Source: Rhyacichthys aspro (lineage: Eukaryota > Chordata > Actinopteri > Gobiiformes > Rhyacichthyidae). Taken from it: DNA of 64,000 bases. The notes under the pieces are model-generated. The model did no database searches and was not told the origin of the DNA. It saw nothing but the letters and a program-made list of their open reading frames with translations. The stretch is taken from assembly GCA_036850595.1 (NCBI GenBank), contig CM072158.1, positions 8,757,422-8,821,421 on the forward strand, written 5' to 3'. Below are positions 1 through 34,178 of the stretch, piece after piece. Numbering within the stretch: position 1 is the stretch's first letter; every line of letters starts with the position of its first letter. The position numbers were made by a program, and so were the translations under genes.

Positions 1-251
1 GTCATTGTGTCATTCATTTTTGGGGATTTTATTTCATATTTCTACCTTTTAGAATAAATTGGCTTGAAAAGAAAAGTATATCTTTTTCAGAATTAAAGAC
101 ATTTTATATGATGATGTAATTTACCTATGCTTTCTGGTGCATGAAAAGATATAAAAATGTGGTGAATGTGGTCTGTAGAAAAGGTGTATGTGCTTAAATG
201 TGTATGCATTTATGTAGCAGATTGAGCTTAATGTACTGATTTTAATTTTAG

Positions 252-22315
<22,064 letters not shown>

Positions 22316-23230
22316 ACTCAAACTCACCAGAAAGACTTTTTAATCAAGTGAAATCCAGGAAGCCCTGAGTCTGTGATGGAAGGATGAGAAATGAACTGAA
22401 AGACAGCTTCCTCCTTCGTAAAAAACGACAACAAACAAACAAAAAAAACTACACTTCCTATGTTTGGGTCATAAATGTCTTGTTTTGTACTTTTTTATTG
22501 AGAGAAATACTCCTCTCCAAAAGTATGTATTATTAGAGATGAATTTTAAAATTACAAATTGCTCTATTTTAATTATCAAGGTCAAAGACTGAGTTGTCCT
22601 AAATGTTATGGATATATCTGTGGCTCGGTAAAGAGACTAAAAAAGAGGTTTTGGTGAATGGACACCTGAAAAAACTGACACTTAAACATGTGACTAACAC
22701 TATCCACAAATGCAACAACTGGAACCGACGAGCCAGAAAGGAGGACAATGAAGAGTTGTTTAAATGTGCTTTTATATCACTATGAATTAATATTATTATT
22801 ATTATTATTAATATTTACAGCCTTATACAATATGTGTCTGTCTTTCATTTGAAAAGTATATAATTAATTTACTGTACAGTGTCTAAATATTTTTGATGTA
22901 ATCTTTCTTTGCATTTCACTCAGACATGAAGAAACAACAGAAGAATTAACCCACACATCTTTAAAACAAGCAATATTTGTTTCATGCAAACTCAAAAGAA
23001 GACACTAACTAGAGTAAATATGAAAAGAAAAGGTTTATTTTTAAAACGCTATGGCTGGTTTCATTTAAAAAGGCAGAGACATAAATATTAAGTAAAATTT
23101 TGCATCTTGTTTTTAACAGTTGCAGCAAAAGCATAAAAATAATTGTGTTTTATACCATCCAAATTTTCAGGGACAATTAAACACGCTGGTTCTTACACAA
23201 AATCCAATAAAACACTGTGAAAACTTCAAA
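22316..23230 (+). other. ptk2: ptk2 3' UTR (presumed)
   Basis: AT-rich sequence after the ptk2 stop, with an (ATT)n run at 22790-22812 and a canonical AATAAA at 23206-23211 as the best candidate poly(A) signal. The extent is inferred. The whole interval is repeated almost exactly at 29940-30855. The second copy has a shorter ATT run and only a few substitutions. Confidence 0.5.
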
Positions 23231-25448
23231 TTGTCCTTAAATGTCAACTGGAGTTTTATTTGAATCACTACAAAACCTATATTTGAGAAAATGATCTAAA
23301 GTCAAAAACACTTTAGACACTTTATTCATCACACTTGTTTCCCTTTTTCTTCCCAACCTTTTGTCCTTTTCCTCACCCATCCTCTCTTTCAATGTGTGGG
23401 CTCTGATTCCAGTTTTCTCTGCTCTGAGGTGAGCAGTACACTTTAGAAAAGGCCATTCAAACAAATAAAACACTGTTGTTCTAACTGACTCTGACCTTAC
23501 GGCTATATTCAGTTCAACAGTTTTTCATTCACAGTATTAGCAGCCTAGAAGCAAACAACAAACAAAAAAAACAAAAGGAAGGATCTACTCAGATTATGTG
23601 TGTCACCATGTGGTTTCTTTCCCCACCCAAACAAGCTTTTATTTTTCCACATAATAGATGAACGAGTGTCTCTTCAGCTACTCATTATCTTAAATCTAAT
23701 CTCTAAATCTAATACTGAAATATCGCAGATTTAGAGATGGGTCAAATTCAGAAGAAAATCCAATCATCTACAGTCTTTACATTTTCCTTTCAAACTTTGG
23801 AAAGATTGTAAAATGTTTGTGCACACAAAGATGAAAATATTTGATATTCAAATATATTTTAAATTATAGATTTAATTTACACAAGTCTAGCATGACTGAT
23901 ATTGGTTCATTCAATAAGAACAAATATTGTAAATCACACAAATCTAGCAATAGTTCCTCCAACATGAACTTGTTTTACATACAACAATAATTAAATAGTT
24001 TTTGATCTATTGAGATACATGAATTCAACACAATGCAGTCAAATGGAACCAACATTAAACCAAACGTAAAATTCTGCAACTCCAACAAGTTCATGATGAT
24101 GTGGAAACTTCTGTTAATTCAGTCATAAATGAAATTCACTTTTCCAGAGAACTGAGATAAAGCAGCTAAAGTTAATCAGTGACCAGGTTAATTGTTTTTT
24201 GAAACAATGCTTCCAGTGAAATTTACTCCGTCCATGTGGTGAATGATTAGAACTTTATCAATGCACCTAAAGGTGTGTTTGCTGCCACAGGCCTGATGAT
24301 AACAAATTTATACCAAACAAGAAAGAAGAAACTAAAATCAGTTTGATTTTCAACTTCATATCTCTTGAACATTGCTGGTTTATGCTCATTTAGGAGCATC
24401 ATTCAGTTTTATGTAACCTTTGTAGTGCTTAGCTGTTCTTGATAAGGCATTAACACTGATTATTATAATACTTGATTTAATTTGAAAGTCATAAGACAAA
24501 GAATCAATTTCAAACTGTAACCAGAGGTGTTGTTGGTGAACCAAGGAATGGCCTAAAAGCTCCCATATCTCAGTTTATTTGTTAAAACTAAAAAGAGAGT
24601 AAAGCAGCCCTGAGTGCGAGAAAAGTGCGTCACTGACAAAATCTCTTGTGATTTGTCCTCGTCCCGGGACAGAAAAGAGACATTTGAGGGGTCAGTCCAG
24701 CTGAAGGTACTGTGTCATGTCCGATCTCACGTCTATGAACTTAAAAGGGTTAACTCATGACCTCAGACAGACAGAACTGCTGTTTACTACAGACCAATAA
24801 AACTAAATAAACTTATCCAGCTGGGCCAATATTTAACCATGATGCTGTATGTTCCAGCATCAGTATCAGGTGTGTAGTTCATGACCTGTTCAGATCTCTT
24901 TACTAGGTTCATTTGACATGTGGATGAGGATGATGGGGTCCTGCACTCACCAAAAGGAAGGACATCATCCAGTTTTTGTTTTGTGTGTTAGCAATATGTC
25001 TCTGGAAGTGTTAAAAATGCAGTTCATTCAGAAAATTCACAAGGGAGTCTGTGTGTGGTGGCTATTTAGTTAAAGGTGCCTAAACTAGAGGATTTTTGTA
25101 TTTTTAATTTAGTAAAATGTACCTAATAGATCTTAATAAGTTAATAGTCAATGAGCAAAAGACAGCAAGCGAACACAGGTCGCTAATATATTGAAACACA
25201 TGTAGAAATCCATAACATTAACTGAGTGTGAAATGTAGTAGTAGTAGTTAATAAAAAAAATTAAGTGGATCTATATCAGCTGTATGCGTATCTATATTTA
25301 TGATTGTGTGGGTGTGACATGAATGTTGCCAAACTTCCAGAGAATTATGAACATAAAAGTGTTGGGGTGAATCCAACACCTGTTGAAACTGCTTCCAGTT
25401 AACTTGACTCCTCCCAGGTAGTGAATGACTAGGGGGCACTGAATTTTC

Positions 25449-25549
25449 TATATAAAGGAAGCAAACCTCAGAGTCCAGCACAATTCAACTCCTTGAATTG
25501 AACTCACTGCACAGCTCTTCGTTGTTCCACATTCAGACTCAGCGTCACC
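25449..25549 (+). promoter_or_regulatory. TATA box and non-coding exon 1 of MABP-like gene copy 1
   Basis: CTATATAAAGG at 25449-25459 is a strong TATA box. The predicted start is about 30 bases downstream, and a non-coding first exon ends at 25549 before a GTAAGT donor. A 107-bp intron (25550-25656) ends in TTTTTAATGCAG. About 70 bases upstream of TATA is an imperfect inverted repeat (25359-25380), and further up a TTCCAGAGAA motif (25335-25344). The same arrangement occurs at the other intact copies: TATA at 29270-29279 (-), 33073-33083 (+), 36890-36899 (-) and 40077-40087 (+). Confidence 0.75.
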
Positions 25550-25665
25550 GTAAGTTTTTATGGATGTCCTGTGTATTAAACTCTTTTAGCGTAAAGTTGC
25601 AGTTTGTGATTTTATTGAATTGTTACTAACATTTCCACATTTTGTTTTTAATGCAGCTTGTCATC

Positions 25666-26553
25666 ATGTCCAAGTACATCACACACCTTGATGTCTCCAC
25701 CAATCAGGAAGAAGAACAAGCTCTCCAAACGGCTGGCTTCATTAAAGTCAATGTAGATCTGAACACCGGGGCTGGAGGAAATAAAGTCTACCTTTGGTAC
25801 AAAAAAGATGGTGCGACCGCCCCAGTCACCAGGATTCAAGTCAGTTTCAACCTGAAAATGGAAGATGGCTTGAACAGAGTAGGCTACACTAAGATCTCTA
25901 AAAACCTGAATGCTGGAACAGCTGGTAATGTCCTCAACATGTGGTACTCCAGAGCCACCTCAGATTATGATACTCCCATAGTAGATGTCAGTGTTACTGT
26001 AGATCCTCAGGGGGAGGCTGAGAAGCTGAGAATGGGTGGTACCTGGGAAGAAGTGAGCTGCAATCTGAATCTTGGAGCTGGAGGGAATTGGGTCTACGTC
26101 TGGATGAAAAGAGAGCAGCAGATCTACATCCATGAAGTGACTGCTACCGACACCTACAACTCAGACATCCAGCTGTTCACCAGTGGCTTCACCCGTGTGG
26201 ATGTAAACACCAACAGTGGAGCAGGAGGATCTGAGGTCTTCCTCTGGTACCGTAAGTCCACTGACATCTCCTCCAGCCTCTCTGAAATGGACATCTCCAC
26301 CAATGAGAGCCAGTACGATGACATTCAGCAGCAGGGCTATGAGCAGGTGAAGGTGAACCTCAACGATAAGACGAGTGGAAATGAGATCTACCTGTGGCAC
26401 AAGAAAGAAACAGGCACAAAGACCATCAAAGCCATGGTCCTCCTTCTCAACACAAATGCTGTGAAAACATATGAGCAGGTTGGAGTCAAAGTCATCAAAA
26501 GAAGCCTTAACACTGGCAATCAGGGCGACACCATTTATCTGTGTTATATATAG
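25666..26553 (+). CDS. MABP/beta-prism-like repeat protein, copy 1 (295 aa)
   Basis: Single coding exon. The start is ATG 25666 (MSKYITHL), nine bases after the acceptor at 25656. The in-frame upstream ATG at 25642 lies in the intron and is not used in the spliced message. The protein has six tandem repeats of about 50 residues, each ending in a core like LNTGAGGNKVYLWYKK. The cores end near residues 45, 95, 144, 194, 244 and 295, and the last reads LNTGNQGDTIYLCY. The N-x-G-x-G-G-x-x-[IV]-Y-L-x-Y pattern resembles MABP domains (MVB12, DENND4), which fold as a beta-prism of three repeats, so six repeats would make two prisms. There is no signal peptide or membrane segment and only two cysteines, so it is probably cytosolic. 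AATAAA at 26688-26693 is the likely poly(A) signal. I do not recognise a named gene, and the function is unknown. Confidence 0.8.
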   Translation: MSKYITHLDVSTNQEEEQALQTAGFIKVNVDLNTGAGGNKVYLWYKKDGATAPVTRIQVSFNLKMEDGLNRVGYTKISKNLNAGTAGNVLNMWYSRATSDYDTPIVDVSVTVDPQGEAEKLRMGGTWEEVSCNLNLGAGGNWVYVWMKREQQIYIHEVTATDTYNSDIQLFTSGFTRVDVNTNSGAGGSEVFLWYRKSTDISSSLSEMDISTNESQYDDIQQQGYEQVKVNLNDKTSGNEIYLWHKKETGTKTIKAMVLLLNTNAVKTYEQVGVKVIKRSLNTGNQGDTIYLCYI

Positions 26554-27289
26554 ATCTGATCAAAATCAGTCACATTCTTCCCTGACATTCTACTTTTGAC
26601 AAAGAACACAATGTCATGAAATCTAAAAGTCTTTCCAAATGTCTGACTACACTGTTCTCAAGGGCTTTGTAATGTCATCTGCTTTCAAATAAAAACTACA
26701 AGAATAATGGATTTAAATCTGTTTTCTGTTTTTTCTCATCTCTGGTTTAATAAGTCAAAAGACAGTCAGTGATTAAATAAAACTGTTCCTATTGAGGCAC
26801 ATGTTTTTTCTTCTGTTTCTTTAAATAATGATCCCAGTTGTACCAGTACATCTCAACTGCTGGTTTCAGTCTGGACCAGGCTCAATAAGAGGCCCCAGTG
26901 AGACCCAAATGCAGTGGTTTGTTTTGTAAAAGGAGTAAAAGTATACATTGAGTTCACCCTGAGAATAACAGGCTGTAGGCAGAAGTATATACAGCCAACC
27001 TACATTTACATATTATGTCTATGGATAGTGTTCTCACACAAGTAGCAATAGGATCCATTTGTAAACTATTTAATCATGTGTGTTACCTATTTTCTTCTTA
27101 TTTTCCTTTTTCACTATTACTTTGACATATATGACTGCAACCTTTGTCAAACAATGTTTTAATGTCCCATTATTTCTTTACAGTTGTTTTGTCACTGATT
27201 CAAGAGCTTTTATCTGCATCTCAACTAGGTTTTATTATTATTAAGTTGAGAAGAAGTAAAGTTACATTTTGAGCAGAATACCTGGTTGA

Positions 27290-27785
27290 CACTGCAGTGG
27301 TCTTGGTACAAAGTCCACAACCTGTGCATCAGTGTTAATAAAACAAGAGATGATTGTGGACTTTGGCAGGAAAGTCAGTGCTCCTTCTCCCGTCTACAGC
27401 AATGAGGTTGAAACTGTGTCCTGCTTTAAGTACCTCATCAGTGCAAGCAGTATTAGTATTAGTATTAGTATTAGTATTAGTATTAGTATTGTACCAAAGC
27501 CTATTCTTCCTCAGGCGACTGAAAAGAACTGGTCTGAGCCCCTCTGTCCTCTGTCTTCTACAGAGTGTGGTGGAGAGTATCCTCACTATTAGCATTAGTG
27601 TGTGGTTCAGCAGCTGCAGGAAAAAGGCCCGTCACGTAATGGAGGACACCACCCAACCTGCACCTGAGCTATTCACCCCTCTATCATCAGACAGAAAGTT
27701 ACACCACATACAGACTAAGACCCCCAGATTCTGCCCCGATGCTGTCACATTAATGAACGACATTTCACTTACCTTTGAATAAAAA
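27290..27785 (+). mobile_element. LINE reverse-transcriptase 3' remnant, L2/CR1-like (unit 1 spacer)
   Basis: Broken reading frames recover the C-terminal part of a non-LTR reverse transcriptase: EMIVDFGRK, then VETVSCFKYL, then LFFLRRLKRTGLSPSVL, VVESILTISISVWFSSC and RLHH-like and RFCPDAVTLMN segments. At least two frame changes are needed and a hexanucleotide microsatellite interrupts it, so it is dead. It lies in the spacer of the inverted repeat and is present again in unit 2. The remaining spacer on either side (26733-27289 and 27786-27994) is AT-rich with no gene. Confidence 0.75.
27449..27490 (+). repeat. (AGTATT)n hexanucleotide microsatellite
   Basis: About seven uninterrupted copies of AGTATT inside the LINE remnant. 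The unit 2 counterpart at 35072-35115 has a three-base interruption and a different copy number. Confidence 0.9.
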
Positions 27786-28173
27786 TGCACTATTTCTGCT
27801 GCACACACATTTACACACTAATTAAGCTGCTATAACTGTGATGATCAGGAATCTTTTTTTTTATATTAGTATTTTTATTGTGATTAATTTTCTGGTTTTA
27901 TTGCTGATATTTTAATGTTTATATCTGATTTCATTTTATTACTATGTTTTTATCAGTTAATGTAAAACTCATTGCTCATCAACCGGACCTGAGTAAAACA
28001 GAAAACAGATTTAAATCCATTATTCTTGTAGTCTTTATTTAAAAGCAGATGACATTACAAAGCCCTTGAGAACAGTGTAGTCAGACATTTGGAAAGACTT
28101 TTAGATTTCATGACATTGTGTTCTTTGTCAAAAGTACAATGTCAGGGAAGAATGTGACTGATTTTGATCAGAT

Positions 28174-29061
28174 CTATATATAACACAGATAAATGGTGTC
28201 GCCCTGATTGCCAGTGTTAAGGCTTCTTTTGATGACTTTGACTCCAACCTGCTCATATATTTTCACAGCATTTGTGTTGAGAAGGAGGACCATGGCGTTG
28301 ATGGTCTTTGGGCCTGTTTCTTTCTTGTGCCACAGGTAGATCTCATTTCCACTCGTCTTATCGTTGAGGTTCACCTTCACCTGCTCATAGCCCTGCTGCT
28401 GAATGTCATCGTACTGGCTCTCATTGGTGGAGATCACCATTTCAGAGAGACTGGAGGAGATGTCAGTGGACTTACGGTACCAGAGGAAGACCTCAGATCC
28501 TCCTGCTCCACTGTTGGTGTTTACATCCACACGGGTGAAGCCACTGGTGAACAGCTGGATGTCTGAGTTGTAGGTGTCGGTAGCAGTCACTTCATGGATG
28601 TAGATCTGCTGCTCTCTTTTCATCCAGACGTAGACCCAATTCCCTCCAGCTCCAAGATTCAGATTGCAGCTCACTTCTTCCCAGGTACCACCCATTCTCA
28701 GCTTCTCAGCCTCCCCCTGAGGATCTACAGTAACACTGACATCTACTATGGGAGTATCATAATCTGAGGTGGCTCTGGAGTACCACATGTTGAGGACATT
28801 ACCAGCTGTTCCAGCATTCAGGTTTTTAGAGATCTTAGTGTAGCCTACTCTGTTCAAGCCATCTTCCATTTTCAGGTTGAAACTGACTTGAATCCTGGTG
28901 ACTGGGGCGGTCGCACCATCTTTTTTGTACCAAAGGTAGACTTTATTTCCTCCAGCCCCGGTGTTCAGATCTACATTGACTTTAGTGAAGCCAGCCGTTT
29001 GGAGAGCTTGTTCTTCTTCCTGATTGGTGGAGACATCAAGGTGTGTGATGTACTTGGACAT
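28174..29061 (-). CDS. MABP/beta-prism-like repeat protein, copy 2 (295 aa)
   Basis: Inverted partner of copy 1 in unit 1, convergent with it. Start codon at 29061-29059. Intron at 29071-29177 and non-coding exon 1 from 29178 to about 29240. The protein is intact. Visible differences from copy 1 include Thr for Ile after AGF in repeat 1, EMVIS for EMDIS in repeat 5, GPKTIN for GTKTIK, and KIYEQ for KTYEQ in repeat 6. Its promoter carries the perfect version of the upstream inverted repeat (29362-29386). Confidence 0.8.
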   Translation of the reverse strand: MSKYITHLDVSTNQEEEQALQTAGFTKVNVDLNTGAGGNKVYLWYKKDGATAPVTRIQVSFNLKMEDGLNRVGYTKISKNLNAGTAGNVLNMWYSRATSDYDTPIVDVSVTVDPQGEAEKLRMGGTWEEVSCNLNLGAGGNWVYVWMKREQQIYIHEVTATDTYNSDIQLFTSGFTRVDVNTNSGAGGSEVFLWYRKSTDISSSLSEMVISTNESQYDDIQQQGYEQVKVNLNDKTSGNEIYLWHKKETGPKTINAMVLLLNTNAVKIYEQVGVKVIKRSLNTGNQGDTIYLCYI

Positions 29062-32000
29062 GATGACAAGCTGCATTAAAAACAAAATGTGGAAATGTTA
29101 GTAACAATTCAATAAAATCACAAACTGCAACTTTACGCTAAAAGAGTTTAATACACAGGACATCCATAAAAACTTACGGTGACGCTGAGTCTGAATGTGG
29201 AACAACGAAGAGCTGTGCAGTGAGTTCAATTCAAGGAGTTGAATTGTGCTGGACTCTGAGGTTTGCTTCCTTTATATAGAAAATTCAGTGCCCCCTAGTC
29301 ATTCACTACCTGGGAGGAGTCAAGTTAACTGGAAGCAGTTTCAACAGGTGTTGGATTCACCCCAACACCTTTATGTTCATAATTCTCTGGAAGTTTGGCA
29401 ACATTCATGTCACACCCACACACTCAGACTCAGACTGTCCTTTTTTTATTAACTACATTTCACACTCACTTGGTTTATGTTATGGATTTCTACATGTGTT
29501 TCAATAAATTAGTGACCTTTGTTCACTTGTTGTCTGTCTTTTTACTCATTGACTATTCACTTTTTAAGAACTATTAGGTCCATTTTACTAAATCTCAGTT
29601 GAAGGTCTTTATACATGTGTTAACAGCAGGAATGTACACAAAAATCCTCTAGTTTTGGCACCTTTAACTAAATAGCCACCACACACAGACTCCCTTGTGA
29701 AATTTCTGAATGAACTGCATTTTTAAAACTTCCAGAGACATATTGCTAACACACAAAACAAAAACTGGATGCTGTGACGCCTTATGATGAGCATCATCCT
29801 CGTCCAAATGTCAAATGAACCTAGTAAAGAGATCTGAACAGGTCATGAACTACACACCTGATACTGATGCTGCTCATACAGCATCATGGTTAAGGAGATG
29901 AAGATGATCAAGATGATCACTCAATCCCGCCCACATTAAACTCAAACTCACCAGAAAGACTTTTTAATCAAGTGAAATCCAGGAAGCCCTGAGTCTGTGA
30001 TGGAAGGATGAGAAATGAACTGAAAGACAGCTTCCTCCTTCGTAAAAAACGACAACAAACAAACAAAAAAAACTACACTTCCTATGTTTGGGTCATAAAT
30101 GTCTTGTTTTGTACTTTTTTATTGAGAGAAATGCTCCTCTCCAAAAGTATGTATTATTAGAGATGAATTTTAAAATTACAAATTGCTCTATTTTAATTAT
30201 CAAGGTCAAAGACTGAGTTGTCCTAAATGTTATGGATATATCTGTGGCTCGGTAAAGAGACTAAAAAAGAGGTTTTGGTGAATGGACACCTGAAAAAACT
30301 GACACTTAAACATGTGACTAACACTATCCACAAATGCAACAACTGGAACCGACGAGCCAGAAAGGAGGACAATGAAGAGTTGTTTAAATGTGCTTTTATA
30401 TCACTATGAATTAATATTATTATTATTAATATTTACAGCCTTATACAATATGTGTCTGTCTTTCATTTGAAAAGTATATAATTAATTTACTGTACAGTGT
30501 CTAAATATTTTTGATGTAATCTTTCTTTGCATTTCACTCAGACATGAAGAAACAACAGAAGAATGAACCCACACATCTTTAAAACAAGCAATATTTGTTT
30601 CATGCAAAGTCAAAAGAAGACACTAACTAGAGTAAATATGAAAAGAAAAGGTTTATTTTTAAAACGCTATGGCTGGTTTCATTTAAAAAGGCTGAGACAT
30701 AAATATTAAGTAAAATTTTGCATCTTGTTTTTAACAGTTGCAGCAAAAGCATAAAAATAATTGTGTTTTATACCATCCAAATTTTCAGGGACAATTAAAC
30801 ACGCTGGTTCTTACACAAAATCCAATAAAACACTGTGAAAACTTCAAATTGTCCTTAAATGTCAACTGGAGTTTTATTTGAATCACTACAAAACCTATCT
30901 TTGAGAAAATGATCTAAAGTCAAAAACACTTTAGACACTTTATTCATCACACTTGTTTCCCTTTTTCTTCCCAACCCTTTGTCCTTTTCCTCACCCATCC
31001 TCTCTCTTTCAATGTGTGGGCTCTGATTCCAGTTTTCTCTGCTCTGAGGTGAGCAGTACACTTTAGAAAAGGCCATTCAAACAAATAAAACACTGTTGTT
31101 CTAACTGACTCTGACCTTACAGCTATATTCAGTTCAACAGTTTTTCATTCACAGTATTAGCAGCCTAGAAGCAAACAACAAACAAAAAAAACAAAAGGAA
31201 GGATCTACTCAGATTATGTGTGTCACCATGTGGTTTCTTTCCCCACCCAAACAAGCTTTTATTTTTCCACATAATAGATGAACGAGTGTCTCTTCAGCTA
31301 CTCATTATCTTAAATCTAATCTCTAAATCTAATACTGAAATATCGCAGATTTAGAGATGGGTCAAATTCAGAAGAAAATCCAATCATCTACAGTCTTTAC
31401 ATTTTCCTTTCAAACTTTGGAAAGATTGTAAAATGTTTGTGCACACAAAGATGAAAATATTTGATATTCAAATATATTTTAAATTATAGATTTAATTCAC
31501 ACAAGTCTAGCATGACTGATATTGGTTCATTCAATAAGAACAAATATTGTAAATCACACAAATCTAGCAATAGTTCCTCCAACATGAACTTGTTTTACAT
31601 ACAACAATAATTAAATAGTTTTTGATCTATTGAGATACATGAATTCAACACAATGCAGTCAAATGGAACCAACATTAAACCAAACGTAAAATTCTGCAAC
31701 TCCAACAAGTTCATGATGATGTGGAAACTTCTGTTAATTCAGTCATAAATTAAATTCACTTTTCCAGAGAACTGAGATAAAGCAGCTAAAGTTAAACAGT
31801 GACCAGGTTAATTGTTTTTTGAAACAATGCTTCCAGTGAAATTTACTCCGTCCATGTGGTGAATGATTAGAACTTTATCAATGCACCTAAAGGTGTGTTT
31901 GCTGCCACAGGCCTGATAATAACAAATTTATATTAAACAAGAAAGAAGAAACTAAAATCAGTGTGATTTTCAACTTCATATCTCTTGAACATTGCTGGTT

Positions 32001-33290
32001 TATGCTCACTTAGGAGCATCATTCAGTTTTATGTAACCCTTGTGGTGCTTAGCTGTTCTTGATAAGGCATTTACAGTGATTATTATAATACTTGATTTAA
32101 TTTGAAAGTCATAAGACAAAGAATCAATTTCAAATTGTAACCAGAGGTGTTGTTGGTGAACCAAGAAATGGCCTAAAAGCTCCCATATCTTAGTTTATTT
32201 GTTAAAACTAAAAAGAGAGTAAAGCAGCCCTGAGTGCGAGAAAAGTGCGTCACTGACGAAATCTCTTGTGATTTGTCCTCGTCCCGGGACAGAAAAGAGA
32301 CATTTGAGGGGTCAGTCCAGCTGAAGGTACTGTGTCATGTCCGATCTCACGTCTATGAACTTAAAAGGGTTAACTCATGACCTCAGACAGATTCAGAGGA
32401 ACTGCTGTTTACTACAGACCAATAAAACTAAATAAACTTATCCAGCTGGGCCAATATTTAACCATGATGCTGTATGTTCCAGCATCAGTATCAGGTGTGT
32501 AGTTCATGACCTGTTCAGATCTCTTTACTAGGTTCATTTGACATGTGGATGAGGATGATGGGGTCCTGCACTCACCAAAAGGAAGGACATCATCCAGTTT
32601 TTGTTTTGTGTGTTAGCAATATGTCTCTGGAAGTGTTAAAAATGCAGTTCATTCAGAAAATTCACAAGGGAGTCTGTGTGTGGTGGCTATTTAGTTAAAG
32701 GTGCCAAAACTAGAGGATTTTTGTATTTTTAATTTAGTAAAATGGACCTAATAGATCTTAATAAGTTAATAGTCAATGAGCAAAAGACAGCAAGCGAACA
32801 CAGGTCGCTAATATATTGAAACACATGTAGAAATCCATAACATTAACTGAGTGTGAAATGTAGTAGTAGTAGTTAATAAAAAAAATTAAGTGGATCTATA
32901 TCAGCTCCATGCGTGTCTATATTTATGATTGTGTGGGTGTGACATGAATGTTGCCAAACTTCCAGAGAATTATGAACATAAAGGTGTTGGGGTGAATCCA
33001 ACACCTGTTGAAACTGCTTCCAGTTAACTTGACTCCTCCCAGGTAGTGAATGACTAGGGGGCACTGAATTTTCTATATAAAGGAAGCAAACCTCAGAGTC
33101 CAGCACAATTCAACTCCTTGAATTGAACTCACTGCACAGCTCTTCGTTGTTCCACATTCAGACTCAGCGTCACCGTAAGTTTTTATGGATGTCCTGTGTA
33201 TTAAACTCTTTTAGCGTAAAGTTGCAGTTTGTGATTTTATTGAATTGTTACTAACATTTCCACATTTTGTTTTTAATGCAGCTTGTCATC

Positions 33291-34178
33291 ATGTCCAAGT
33301 ACATCACACACCTTGATGTCTCCACCAATCAGGAAGAAGAACAAGCTCTCCAAAGAGCTGGCTTCACGAAAGTCAATGTAGATCTGAACACCGGGGCTGG
33401 AGGAAATAAAGTCTACCTTTGGTACAAAAAAGATGGTGCGACCGCCCCAGTCACCAGGATTCAAGTCAGTTTCAACCTGAAAATGGAAGATGGCTTGAAC
33501 AGAGTAGGCTACACTAAGATCTCTAAAAACCTGAATGCTGGAACAGCTGGTAATGTCCTCAACATGTGGTACTCCAGAGCCACCTCAGATTATGATACTC
33601 CCATAGTAGATGTCAGTGTTACTGTAGATCCTCAGGGGGAGGCTGAGAAGCTGAGAATGGGTGGTACCTGGGAAGAAGTGAGCTGCAATCTGAATCTTGG
33701 AGCTGGAGGGAATTGGGTCTACGTCTGGATGAAAAGAGAGCAGCAGATCTACATCCATGAAGTGACTGCTACCGACACCTACAACTCAGACATCCAGCTG
33801 TTCACCAGTGGCTTCACCCGTGTGGATGTAAACACCAACAGTGGAGCAGGAGCATCTGAGGTCTTCCTCTGGTACCGTAAGTCCACTGACATCTCCTCCA
33901 GTCTCACGGATATGGACATCTCCACCAATGAGAGCCAGTACAATGACATTCAGCAGCAGGGCTATGAGCAGGTGAAGGTGAACCTCAACGATAAGACGAG
34001 TGGAAATGAGATCTACCTGTGGCACAAGAAAGAAACAGGCCCAAAGACCATCAACGCCATGGTCCTCCTTCTCAACACAAATGCTGTGAAAACATATGAG
34101 CAGGTTGGAGTCAAAGTCATCAAAAGAAGCCTTAACACTGGCAATCAGGGTGACACCATTTATCTGTGTTATATATAG
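33291..34178 (+). CDS. MABP/beta-prism-like repeat protein, copy 3 (295 aa)
   Basis: Tandem counterpart of copy 1. TATA at 33073-33083, non-coding exon 1 ending 33174, intron 33175-33281, start codon at 33291. Intact. Diagnostic residues: QRAGFT in repeat 1, GAGASEV instead of GAGGSEV in repeat 4, SLTDMDIS and QYNDI in repeat 5, GPKTIN before repeat 6. The GASEV/SLTDM block is shared with the truncated copy at 37.6 kb rather than with copy 1. Confidence 0.8.
   Translation: MSKYITHLDVSTNQEEEQALQRAGFTKVNVDLNTGAGGNKVYLWYKKDGATAPVTRIQVSFNLKMEDGLNRVGYTKISKNLNAGTAGNVLNMWYSRATSDYDTPIVDVSVTVDPQGEAEKLRMGGTWEEVSCNLNLGAGGNWVYVWMKREQQIYIHEVTATDTYNSDIQLFTSGFTRVDVNTNSGAGASEVFLWYRKSTDISSSLTDMDISTNESQYNDIQQQGYEQVKVNLNDKTSGNEIYLWHKKETGPKTINAMVLLLNTNAVKTYEQVGVKVIKRSLNTGNQGDTIYLCYI

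Larger units (their letters stand above)
24833..29893. repeat. Large inverted repeat in unit 1: arms 24833-26732 and 27995-29893
   Basis: The two arms of about 1.9 kb are reverse complements of each other, including promoter, non-coding exon, intron, coding exon and 3' UTR of the repeat-protein gene. They are separated by 1262 bp. Arm identity is very high across the gene and lower in two patches of the upstream flank (near 24920-24970 versus 29770-29810, and near 25230-25310 versus 29410-29480), where insertions and replacements are visible. The genes point toward each other. Confidence 0.92.

Noticed and set aside
25642..25665. Upstream in-frame start adding MFLMQLVI to the repeat proteins
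   Set aside because: These codons overlap the intron end. The CAG acceptor at 25654-25656 removes the upstream ATG from the mRNA. The same applies to all copies.
28327..28566. Antisense 79-codon and 63-codon frames conserved in every repeat-gene copy
   Set aside because: They are complementary-strand shadows preserved only because the coding copies are nearly identical.
29908..30409. Second ptk2 gene or alternative last exon in unit 2
   Set aside because: Only the last 32 coding bases and the 3' UTR are duplicated, with no acceptor in front. It cannot serve as a FAK exon.
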